From positions 1-6,870 of the forward strand of contig CALAFO010000028.1 of assembly GCA_937892545.1 (NCBI GenBank): DNA of 6,870 nt, written 5' to 3'. Under the pieces are notes generated by a model. That model worked only from the letters and a program-made list of their open reading frames with translations, had not been told where the DNA came from and made no database searches. The translations under genes and the position numbers were made by a program. Shown here piece by piece: positions 1 to 5,139 of the stretch. Source of the DNA: Scatosoma sp002474405 (GTDB taxonomy: Bacteria; Bacillota; Clostridia; Christensenellales; Borkfalkiaceae). Position 1 is the first letter of the stretch, and the number at the start of each line of letters is the position of its first letter.

Positions 1-129
1 GCCCCCGTGAAGTTTGGAGGGTCCTCATCCACCCGCCCCCCCACCCTTTCCCCCGCCTCGACTGTCTTTCACCCTTTTCTCGGCTTTCCCCTTCTGCAGA
101 AGTTCTCCGCGCAATTCGCCCCTTTCTCG

Positions 130-174
130 GCTTCCCCTTCGGGGAAGCTGTCTGTGCCAAGCAGACTGAAGAGG
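130..174. repeat. Two-hairpin intergenic repeat (module A, copy 1)
   Basis: The first hairpin is GCTTCCCC (130-137), loop TTC, GGGGAAGC (141-148). The second is GTCTG (150-154), a 7-nt loop, CAGAC (162-166), followed by the tail TGAAGAGG (167-174). The same order of hairpin, hairpin and G(A/T)-AGAGG tail recurs at 4554, 4753, 4961 and 6714. In this copy the outer pairs of hairpin 2 are G-C, T-A, C-G, where the other copies have G-C, G-C, C-G. That is a compensated change at the second pair. Strand of origin is unknown. Confidence 0.75.
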
Positions 175-206
175 TCGGCAACCATCAACGCCCGCCGCCC
201 GGCAAC

Positions 207-250
207 AAAAAATACGCGCCGCTTTTCTCTTTTTTCAGTCCTCTCGCGGC
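207..250 (-). terminator. Weak intrinsic terminator candidate after mcsB
   Basis: Read on the minus strand, just after the mcsB stop, GCCGC (250-246) can pair with GCGGC (222-218) across a long purine-rich loop of 23 nt. A run of six T follows at 212-207, about 5 nt after the stem. The short stem, large loop and gap before the T run make this a poor terminator, but it is the only candidate in the 254 nt after mcsB. Confidence 0.3.
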
Positions 251-254
251 TTTT

Positions 255-1295
255 TTACGAAGCGCGGACAACCAGCTCCGGCAACACCTTTCCCACAATC
301 TCCGCGCGCCGGATATTGCATTCTTCCTCGCCGCCCGTTACGCGGTTGCCGCGGCGGAACGAAAGCGGGCGCATATTATACAGAAAATTCACCAAAGACA
401 CCGAATCCGTCGTCTCGAAGTAATCCAGCGCGATTCCGAGGCGCACGTCCAGAATTTTTTCCGAATACTCCTCCCACGGCAGCACGGCGCAATTTAAAAG
501 CGTTCCGTACGCGCGCAGACACCTGTCTTTCAGCTTCGCGCCGCCCTCTTTTTTCATCCGTTCGCGGTGCCGTATTTCCAGCTCCGTCAAAGAAAGCGCC
601 ACCTCTTCCATATGCGACAATACGTCCTCTTCCGAAAGTCCCAGCGTGCGCTCGTTGCTCACCTGATACGAATACCCTTCCGCCCCGGAGCCTTCGCCGA
701 AAAATCCGCGTACCGTCAGCCCGTTTTTTCGCAAATTCGGCAGAATCTCGCGGATCACGCCGTCTTTCGAAAGTCCGGGCAAAAACATCATCACCGAAGC
801 CCGCAGCCCCGTTCCGAGGTTGCTCGGACAAGCCGTCAGATACCCCAGCTTTTCGTCGAACGCAAACGGCAGCTCCGCGGAAAGCGCGTCGTCTATCCCG
901 CTCAGGCGGTCGTACGCCTTGTACAAATCGTACCCCTTCACGATATACTGTTCGCGCAGATGGTCCTCTTCGTTCGCCATCACCGATATTTCGTCGTCCC
1001 GCAGCGCGTTTTCGTCGAAATACACAAACGCCGCGCCGCTCTTTTTTCCCGCCAGCGCAGGCGAAATCAGGTGCTTTTCCACTAAAAGTTCCGCGTCGTC
1101 GCGCGAAATTCTGCCTATATCGTATTCGCGGAAGTTATCCAGCTTCTTCAGCGCCCGCCGCACAAGCCCCACAATCTCCCGTGCGCTTTCGTCCGATAAC
1201 AAATGCGGAAAGAAATATCCGCGCACGTTTCTCGCCAGCCGTATCCGCGTGGAAGTTACCGTTTTCTGCAAATATTCGGGGGTTCCCGTATTCAT
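255..1295 (-). CDS. mcsB: McsB, protein-arginine kinase
   Basis: 346-aa member of the ATP:guanido phosphotransferase fold. McsB phosphorylates arginine side chains on cytosolic proteins, marking them for ClpCP degradation and, in Bacillus, inactivating the repressor CtsR. Visible motifs: the nucleotide-binding STRIRLARN (15-23), catalytic NEEDHLR (108-114), the CPSNLGTGLRASVMM signature (156-170) with the family cysteine at C156, RGFFGEGS (196-203) and QVSNERTLG (211-219). Length is slightly under the roughly 360 aa of the Bacillus protein. The ATG overlaps the mcsA stop (ATGA) and is preceded by GGAAAGGAG, so this start is firm and translational coupling is likely. Oddity: the C-terminal segment that normally carries RDxxRA/P, the allosteric phospho-arginine receptor, reads CNIRRA at 326-331, so by eye only the second arginine is kept. 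Kinase identity is secure; altered allostery is inference. Confidence 0.96.
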   Translation of the reverse strand: MNTGTPEYLQKTVTSTRIRLARNVRGYFFPHLLSDESAREIVGLVRRALKKLDNFREYDIGRISRDDAELLVEKHLISPALAGKKSGAAFVYFDENALRDDEISVMANEEDHLREQYIVKGYDLYKAYDRLSGIDDALSAELPFAFDEKLGYLTACPSNLGTGLRASVMMFLPGLSKDGVIREILPNLRKNGLTVRGFFGEGSGAEGYSYQVSNERTLGLSEEDVLSHMEEVALSLTELEIRHRERMKKEGGAKLKDRCLRAYGTLLNCAVLPWEEYSEKILDVRLGIALDYFETTDSVSLVNFLYNMRPLSFRRGNRVTGGEEECNIRRAEIVGKVLPELVVRAS

Positions 1296-1774
1296 CGCAA
1301 CCGCTCCTTTCCCGCGCCTCGCGCGACGGATTTTCCGTTCCCTTCCACGCCGAAAATCGTCAGCTGTTCCTCTTCTCCGTACCCCGCAAAATTTCCGTTC
1401 CTCGTCGGCGCCGACGGCGTTTCCGCGGGCGCTCCCGCCGGACTTTTCCCGCGGTGCGGCTCGTCGCCCTGCATCGCAAACACGCTTTCTTTAATTTCTT
1501 CGAACAGGTACCTGTAACACTCCGGGCAGCCGAGCAGTTTCGTCTTGTAATACTCTCTCGCCGCGGTTCCGCAGAAAGGGCATCTCCGCTCCTTCTTTTC
1601 TCCCCGCGCGTCGTCGGCGCCGCCTTCGTCCCGCTTCGATTTCGGTTCAAAAGAAATTTCGGGAAACAGCCGCGCAAAACAAGCGGAACAATAATATTCG
1701 CGCACGGTTTTCCCGTCCGCCTCCCGCTCGTGCATTTTCACGGCTCTGTTTTTTCTGCAAACGCAACACAGCAT
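1292..1774 (-). CDS. mcsA: McsA, zinc-binding activator of McsB
   Basis: 160-aa protein with four CxxC pairs: C3-C6, C29-C32, C65-C68 and C83-C86. These match the two zinc modules of McsA, which binds and activates the McsB kinase. The stretch CPFCGTAAREYYKTKLLGC (65-83) and HRGKSP (107-112) correspond to the conserved second module and HxGKxP segment of the family. After residue 112 the family normally carries a UVR motif of about 35 residues. Here the tail is a Pro/Ala/Thr-rich linker (112-124), then a short acidic and glycine-rich end (132-160) with no UVR pattern; neither other minus-strand frame restores one, so a simple frameshift is not the explanation. The start has only a moderate ribosome site (GGGGACGGGAAAG). 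The stop overlaps the mcsB start by four bases. The gene lies 103 nt after the XRE gene. Identity is secure from motifs and synteny. Confidence 0.93.
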   Translation of the reverse strand: MLCCVCRKNRAVKMHEREADGKTVREYYCSACFARLFPEISFEPKSKRDEGGADDARGEKKERRCPFCGTAAREYYKTKLLGCPECYRYLFEEIKESVFAMQGDEPHRGKSPAGAPAETPSAPTRNGNFAGYGEEEQLTIFGVEGNGKSVARGAGKERLR

Positions 1775-1820
1775 TGTCTTTCCCGTCCCCTGAACTCCGC
1801 TATTTTTCGGGCTTCCGCGC

Positions 1821-1851
1821 CGTATAAAACCGCGCTTTTTCCGTTTTTCAA
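1821..1851 (-). promoter_or_regulatory. Possible promoter of mcsAB
   Basis: In the 103-nt gap between xre and mcsA, TTGAAA (1851-1846) is a plausible -35. The best matching -10 options are TTTATA (1828-1823, 17-nt spacing) or TATACG (1826-1821, 19-nt spacing); both are weak matches. No CtsR-type GGTCAAA direct heptads and no CIRCE inverted repeat are visible here. The alternative is read-through from the XRE promoter. Confidence 0.35.
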
Positions 1852-1873
1852 AACGTTTCGTTCCCGCTTACCG

Positions 1874-1885
1874 CCGCTTAAGCGG
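1874..1885. repeat. 12-bp perfect palindrome over the xre stop
   Basis: CCGCTTAAGCGG spans the last sense codons and the TAA stop of the XRE gene. No T run follows on the minus strand, so it is not an intrinsic terminator. It could be a protein-binding site or chance; it has no second copy in the window that I can see. Confidence 0.4.
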
Positions 1886-2570
1886 ATTTTTCCTTATCCG
1901 CTTCCTCCGCGCTTTTTAAAAGCTCGCTTCCGGCAGTGCCGCCGTAAAGCGCTTTTTGCCTCGCCCGCGCGCGCCGCAGGCAGAACCATAACGTTTCCGC
2001 CACCTGCAAGGGAATGCCCAACAGGAAAATAAACCATAAATCGCCCGCGCCCGCGGTACCGTTGTTTTTCGAAATCACAAGCGACGTCAAAAACGTGCTT
2101 AAAATCACGCCCCATATCAGCACCGTAACCGAAACGAAACGGGTTGTGCGCTGCCTGAACGCCGTGGCAAACACGGCAAGCATCGCCGCGTTCGCGGGAA
2201 TCGCATATACGAAAACAAGCCACCACGCACCGTGCGCGGAGGCAAAAATCTTCATCGCCACAAACGTCGCCGTGGCAATCAGCCATATCAGCGCGCTGGA
2301 AATCAGAAGCACCATCACCCGCATAAACGTATTCGTGGCGCGTTCTTTGGGGCTTTCGCCCACCAGATCGTTCACGCTCACGCCGAACAGCTCGGCAAGC
2401 CGCATCAGCACCAGCACGTCCGGAACGCCGTTTCCCGATTCCCATTTGGAAACGGATTTATCGGAGTAATTTATCTTCCGGGCAAGCTCCGCCTGCGTAA
2501 TGCCCGCATTTCTGCGGTAGGCGGCGATATTCTTTCCGATTCGCTTATAAACAGCCTCTTCGTTTTCCAT
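1878..2570 (-). CDS. XRE-type DNA-binding protein with four membrane helices
   Basis: 230-aa protein. Residues 8-70 form a Cro/C1-type helix-turn-helix with the typical pattern GITQAELARKINYSDKSVSKWE followed by NGVPDVLVLMRLAELFGVSVNDLV. After a short linker come four hydrophobic stretches at about 83-107, 114-137, 145-166 and 177-197, then a charged cytosolic tail ending EEADKEKSA. XRE domains tethered to small membrane domains are common in Firmicutes, mostly with unknown signals; the presumed mode is a DNA-binding regulator held at the membrane. The ATG has no Shine-Dalgarno sequence, and the promoter places +1 on the A of that ATG. No other in-frame start lies near the N terminus, so a leaderless mRNA is the simplest reading. 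It sits where ctsR would be expected, 103 nt ahead of mcsA, so control of mcsAB is a reasonable guess but not shown by sequence. Confidence 0.9.
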   Translation of the reverse strand: MENEEAVYKRIGKNIAAYRRNAGITQAELARKINYSDKSVSKWESGNGVPDVLVLMRLAELFGVSVNDLVGESPKERATNTFMRVMVLLISSALIWLIATATFVAMKIFASAHGAWWLVFVYAIPANAAMLAVFATAFRQRTTRFVSVTVLIWGVILSTFLTSLVISKNNGTAGAGDLWFIFLLGIPLQVAETLWFCLRRARARQKALYGGTAGSELLKSAEEADKEKSA

Positions 2571-2576
2571 AAAAAT

Positions 2577-2605
2577 ATCATAACATTTTTTTCCGTTTTC
2601 GTCAA
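2577..2605 (-). promoter_or_regulatory. Strong promoter of the XRE gene, leaderless start
   Basis: TTGACG (2605-2600), exactly 17 nt, then TATGAT (2582-2577), with an extended -10 TGT directly upstream. Six bases separate the -10 from the ATG (2570-2568), so the usual +1 is the A of the start codon. An imperfect inverted repeat, AAAAAT (2571-2576) and ATTTTT (2585-2590), brackets the -10 and could be an autoregulatory operator, but it is simple sequence. Confidence 0.82.
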
Positions 2606-2648
2606 GCGACTATGCCTTTATTTTCCCCGAAAGCCGCAAAAATACGTA

Positions 2649-2675
2649 AAAAAACGGCACTTTCTGCCGTTTTTT
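2649..2675 (-). terminator. Intrinsic terminator downstream of proS
   Basis: Perfect 11-bp stem AAAAAACGGCA / TGCCGTTTTTT around a 5-nt loop, ending in six T on either strand. On the minus strand it lies about 165 nt after the proS stop and upstream of the xre promoter, so it isolates the two transcription units. The A/T flanks make it formally bidirectional. Confidence 0.88.
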
Positions 2676-2724
2676 CACATTCGTTTATTTCGTCTTATAA
2701 AATCAACCGGGTTACAGCGCGCTT

Positions 2725-2834
2725 CAAAAGCGAGCAGTACAAGGAAAGCGCGGATTTTGCGCCGCGATTTTACAAATCGTAAACGAGCAAGCAAAAGCGG
2801 AGCGCGACAAAGTATTGCGCCGTTTATCAAACGG
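2725..2834. repeat. Two imperfect copies of a hairpin-tipped repeat
   Basis: Copy 1 (2725-2779) and copy 2 (2792-2834) both begin CAAAAGCG(G)AGC, share ACAA(G/A)G and TTGCGCCG, and end in a 6-bp hairpin with a 3-nt loop: CGATTT-TAC-AAATCG (2765-2779) and CCGTTT-ATC-AAACGG (2820-2834). Copy 2 lacks about 11 internal bases. The terminal stems differ in sequence but both pair fully. Copy 1 also contains CGCGG (2749-2753) pairing with CCGCG (2762-2766). The second hairpin begins 4 nt past the proS stop. The stretch has no T run, so it is not a terminator; it may protect the proS 3' end or be part of a dispersed repeat family. Confidence 0.55.
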
Positions 2835-2838
2835 AGAC

Positions 2839-4269
2839 TTAGTAAGCGCGGGCAAAAATCACCATATGCTCCGCCTTTTCACCGCACACCGCGCACTTCT
2901 CCGCGGTTTCGCCCTCGGCATAAACGCGTGCCGTAGCGGCGGTCTGTTCCTTGATTTTATCTTCGCAGCAACGCTTTCCGCACCAGCCCGCTTTCACGAA
3001 ATTGCCGCCTTCCACGCCCGCGAGAATTCCCGCCACGTCGTCCGCATACACAATCCGTTTATCCCGCCGCGCGCGCGCGCTTTCCAGCATATTTTTCTGC
3101 ACGTTTTCCAGCAGCGCCGTTACCACGCTTTCCGCGCTCTCCAGCGCATATTCCGCCTTCTCGTGCGTGTCGCGCCGTACGCATACCATCTTTCCGTTTT
3201 CGATGTCGCGCGGACCGAGTTCCAGCCGTACGGGCACGCCTTTCATTTCCCATTCGTTGAACTTCCAGCCGGGCGAGTTATCCGAATCGTCCAGTTTCAC
3301 TCTCACGCCCGCCGCCGCAAGTCTGCTTTCCACCTCGCGGCACTTTTCCAGAACTCCCGCCTTATGCGCCGCCACAGGCACAATCACGCACTGAATCGGC
3401 GCCACCACGGGCGGCAGCACCAGCCCGCGCTCGTCGCCGTGCGTCATGATAATCCCGCCGATCATTCTCGTGGAAGTCCCCCAGGACGTCGTATACGCCG
3501 CCTTCTGCACCCCGTCCGCGTCCAGAAACTTAATGTTGAACGCGTTCGCGAAGTTCTGACCGAGATAATGCGAAGTTCCCGCCTGCAGGCTCTTACCGTC
3601 GTGCATCATCGCTTCCATGCCGTACGTGGCAACCGCGCCCGCAAACTTTTCCTTTTCCGTCTTTTTGCCCGTAATCACGGGAATCGCCAGACAGTTTTCC
3701 GCAAATTCCTTGTACACGCCAAGCATGCGCATCGTCATTTCTTCCGCCTCTTCCGCGGTGGCGTGCGCCGTATGCCCTTCCTGCCATAAAAATTCGCTCG
3801 TTCTCAAAAACGGACGCGTCGTTTTCTCCCACCGCATTACGTTGCACCACTGATTGATTTTCAGCGGCAAATCGCGGTAAGACTGAATCCATTTCGAATA
3901 CATGCTTCCGATAATCGTCTCGGAAGTGGGGCGGATGACAAGCGGCTCCGCAAGCGTTTCGCCGCCGCCCACCGTAACCACGGCAACTTCGGGCGCGAAG
4001 CCTTCCACGTGCTCGGCTTCCTTCGTGAAAAAGCTCATGGGAATCAGCAGCGGGAAATACGCGTTTTCCACGCCCTGCGCCTTGAAGCGCTTGTCCATCT
4101 CGCGCTGAATGTTTTCCCAGATCGCATACGCGTACGGGCGGATCACCATCGTCCCCTTTACGGGACCGTAATCCACCATTTTCGTCTTTAACACCACGTC
4201 GGTGTACCACTGCGGAAAGTCCTTTTCGATGTCGGCAATCTGACCGACGAACTGCGAATCTTTAGCCAT
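2839..4269 (-). CDS. proS: Prolyl-tRNA synthetase, archaeal/eukaryote-like type
   Basis: 476-aa class II aminoacyl-tRNA synthetase that charges tRNA-Pro with proline in the cytosol. Motif 1 region lies at 40-77 (IRPYAYAIWENIQ to YFPLLIP), the RPTSE loop at 113-117, motif 2 at about 140-171 with RWEKTTRPFLRTSEFLWQEG, and motif 3 at 269-293 with GDERGLVLPPVVAPIQ. The anticodon-binding domain follows motif 3. The C-terminal domain carries cysteines C430, C434/C435, C459 and C462, as in the zinc-containing archaeal-like class, and there is no inserted editing domain between motifs 2 and 3. The open frame extends to 4419, but I choose the ATG at 4269: it has AAAGAGG 9 nt upstream, begins at conserved sequence (MAKDSQFVG), and the promoter -10 (4369-4374) lies inside the longer version. 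It is a monocistronic unit with its own promoter and terminator. Confidence 0.97.
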   Translation of the reverse strand: MAKDSQFVGQIADIEKDFPQWYTDVVLKTKMVDYGPVKGTMVIRPYAYAIWENIQREMDKRFKAQGVENAYFPLLIPMSFFTKEAEHVEGFAPEVAVVTVGGGETLAEPLVIRPTSETIIGSMYSKWIQSYRDLPLKINQWCNVMRWEKTTRPFLRTSEFLWQEGHTAHATAEEAEEMTMRMLGVYKEFAENCLAIPVITGKKTEKEKFAGAVATYGMEAMMHDGKSLQAGTSHYLGQNFANAFNIKFLDADGVQKAAYTTSWGTSTRMIGGIIMTHGDERGLVLPPVVAPIQCVIVPVAAHKAGVLEKCREVESRLAAAGVRVKLDDSDNSPGWKFNEWEMKGVPVRLELGPRDIENGKMVCVRRDTHEKAEYALESAESVVTALLENVQKNMLESARARRDKRIVYADDVAGILAGVEGGNFVKAGWCGKRCCEDKIKEQTAATARVYAEGETAEKCAVCGEKAEHMVIFARAY

Positions 4270-4334
4270 AAATAAAAACCTCTTTAAAACTTGTTTACCC
4301 GTCCGTTCTTCCGTGCGGGAGCGCCGCTGCGTCC

Positions 4335-4348
4335 TGCGCATGCGCGCA
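4335..4348 (-). other. Small hairpin in the proS leader
   Basis: In the leader RNA (about 4362-4270, some 93 nt) TGCGC-GCAT-GCGCA forms a 5-bp stem with a 4-nt loop. I see no T-box features: no AGGGUGGNACCGCG-like antiterminator bulge and no terminator ahead of the ATG. The leader is also too short for a standard T-box. The role is unknown and may be none. Confidence 0.4.
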
Positions 4349-4368
4349 AATTTTTCAAAACCATAAAT

Positions 4369-4397
4369 ATTATACACTATCCGCGCGCATTTTTCAA
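4369..4397 (-). promoter_or_regulatory. proS promoter
   Basis: TTGAAA (4397-4392), 17 nt, then the perfect -10 TATAAT (4374-4369). Predicted +1 is near 4362, about 93 nt before the proS ATG at 4269. This is close to the housekeeping sigma consensus, as expected for a synthetase gene, and it rules out starts upstream of it. Confidence 0.88.
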
Positions 4398-4484
4398 CCG
4401 TTTTTACGTAGCCGCACAAAAATAACCGCGAATTTCGCCTGTACCGCCCGTCTTTTCCAAAACTTTTTCCTTCTTTTCCCCTTT

Positions 4485-4598
4485 GGGCATCCTTGTTGCG
4501 TTGCCGTCAGGCAAGCGCAGCAAGTAGAGTGGCGCGAAGCTACTATGTCCTTGCTTTCCCCTTCGGGGAGAGTGGCGCGAAGCGCCGAGAGAGGACAA
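4485..4598. repeat. Direct repeat of about 115 bp, copy 1, ending in module A
   Basis: Begins GGGCATCCTTGTTGCGTTGC and matches 4681-4797 along its length, with the strongest identity at both ends, including GCTACTATGTCCTTGCTTTC. The last part is module A copy 2: CTTTCCCC (4554-4561), loop TTC, GGGGAGAG (4565-4572); then GGCGC (4574-4578), loop GAA, GCGCC (4582-4586), and tail GAGAGAGG (4587-4594). The middle is the least conserved and contains AGTAG (4523-4527) able to pair with CTACT (4540-4544). Confidence 0.8.
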
Positions 4599-4610
4599 CG
4601 TTATATTACC

Positions 4611-4661
4611 CCTTGTTTCAAGCCTTCCCCTGTTCGCTTTTTCTCCTGAGAGAGAAAAGCG
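4611..4661. repeat. Decayed module B start and an adjacent hairpin
   Basis: CCTTGTTTCAAGCCTTCCCC (4611-4630) is a degenerate form of the start of module B (GCCTCTTTCAAAGGC then TTCCCC). It lies 16 nt after module A copy 2, where a B unit would be expected. It is followed by a hairpin whose outer arms are CGCTTTT (4635-4641) and AAAAGCG (4655-4661), with further inner pairing. Confidence 0.45.
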
Positions 4662-4680
4662 CGAAAAAGCCTACGCTAGC

Positions 4681-4797
4681 GGGCATCCTTGTTGCATTGC
4701 CGCTCAAGGCAATCCCGGCGAGCAGAGTGGCGGCAAAGCTACTATGTCCTTGCTTTCCCCTTCGGGGAAAGTGGCGCATAGCGCCGATAGAGGATAA
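4681..4797. repeat. Direct repeat of about 115 bp, copy 2, ending in module A
   Basis: Second copy of the repeat at 4485-4598, about 196-199 bp downstream with small indels. It ends in module A copy 3: CTTTCCCC (4753-4760), loop TTC, GGGGAAAG (4764-4771); then GGCGC (4773-4777), loop ATA, GCGCC (4781-4785), and tail GATAGAGG (4786-4793). Compared with copy 2, the loop of the second hairpin changes while the stem is kept. Confidence 0.8.
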
Positions 4798-4808
4798 ATA
4801 AAAAAATT

Positions 4809-4967
4809 GCCTCTTTCAAAGGCTTCCCCTTGCCTGAAAAAATTCAGCAAACTTCATTTTCTTCGGCAAAAATTGTCCGCCTCTTTCAGAGCCTTCCCCT
4901 TGCCTGAAAAAAATTCAGTGAACTTCATTTCTTCGGCAAAAATGGTCAGCCGCTACGCGGCTTCCCC
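4809..4967. repeat. 70-bp tandem units (module B), two full and one partial
   Basis: Units start at 4809, 4879 and 4949, an exact 70-bp period. Each opens with a small hairpin GCC-x-GGC (or GCC) followed by TTCCCCTT. The two full units then have TTGCC (4830-4834 in unit 1) able to pair with GGCAA (4865-4869), and a nested CTGAA/TTCAG hairpin. The opening hairpin differs between units: GCCTCTTTCAAAGGC, GCCTCTTTCAGAGCC and GCCGCTACGCGGC. The third unit diverges after TTCCCCTT into the element at 4949-5012. The array starts 15 nt after module A copy 3. Confidence 0.82.
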
Positions 4968-5012
4968 TTAGGGGGGGGAAGGTGGCAAGGCAATGCCTTG
5001 CCGGATGAGGGG
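4949..5012. repeat. Three-hairpin repeat element (module A, copy 4)
   Basis: GCCGC-TAC-GCGGC (4949-4961), then CTTCCCC (4961-4967) pairing with GGGGAAG (4975-4981), then GGCAAGGC (4984-4991), loop AAT, GCCTTGCC (4995-5002), with tail GGATGAGGGG (5003-5012). It joins the opening hairpin of module B directly to the two hairpins of module A, which suggests that this is a basic form of the repeat. Its second module A hairpin is 8 bp, longer than in copies 2 and 3, yet fully paired. Confidence 0.75.
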
Positions 5013-5019
5013 CAACAGC

Positions 5020-5067
5020 ATATCCTCTCAGCCGAATATCTCCTCAGCCGCATATTCTCTCAGTCGC
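5020..5067. repeat. Three 16-bp tandem repeats
   Basis: ATATCCTCTCAGCCGA (5020-5035), ATATCTCCTCAGCCGC (5036-5051) and ATATTCTCTCAGTCGC (5052-5067), followed by two weaker units up to about 5094 (ATAATCGCCGCGA, ATATCCTCCCGCCA). They lie between the repeat block and the S41 stop codon, about 73 nt after that stop on the minus strand. Confidence 0.75.
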
Positions 5068-5139
5068 ATAATCGCCGCGAATATCCTCCCGCCATTTTCC
5101 AACCGCTCCCAACCGCCAGCGCGATACCCGCGCAAGATA

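Larger units (their letters stand above)
1..254. other. Non-coding 3' flank of mcsB
   Basis: No supported gene lies here; the open frames on either strand are low-complexity shadows. The stretch is pyrimidine-rich on the + strand and holds a partial direct repeat (a TTTCTCGGCTT(T)CCCCTTC core near 77-95 and again at 123-140), a perfect 12-bp palindrome CTTCTGCAGAAG at 91-102, one full two-hairpin repeat at 130-174, and a weak terminator candidate at 207-250. Nothing resembling the start of clpC, the usual next gene after mcsB, is visible. Confidence 0.7.
4398..5139. other. 742-bp gene-free region made of repeats
   Basis: Between the proS promoter and the S41 stop no convincing coding sequence is seen; short frames are translations of repeats. 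In order it holds a direct repeat pair (4485-4598 and 4681-4797), each ending in module A. Between them are a decayed module B start (about 4611-4632) and a hairpin (4635-4661). After them come two and a fraction 70-bp units (4809-4967), a three-hairpin element (4949-5012) and a short 16-bp tandem array (5020-5067). I see no T-tract terminator for the S41 gene here. Confidence 0.75.

Noticed and set aside
2815..3789. 324-aa open frame on the + strand opposite proS
   Set aside because: Arg/His-rich antisense shadow of a secure proS gene.
4270..4419. Fifty-residue N-terminal extension of ProS
   Set aside because: The proS -10 element lies inside it, family similarity begins at the downstream Met, and only that Met has a ribosome site.
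4554..4594. Module A hairpins as intrinsic terminators
   Set aside because: The stems are strong, but no T run follows on either strand.
4404..4801. Small open frames of 64 and 102 aa in the repeat block
   Set aside because: They are translations of the intergenic repeats, with no domain or ribosome site.
4809..4967. CRISPR array
   Set aside because: The 70-bp units are conserved along nearly their full length; there is no short repeat with unique spacers.
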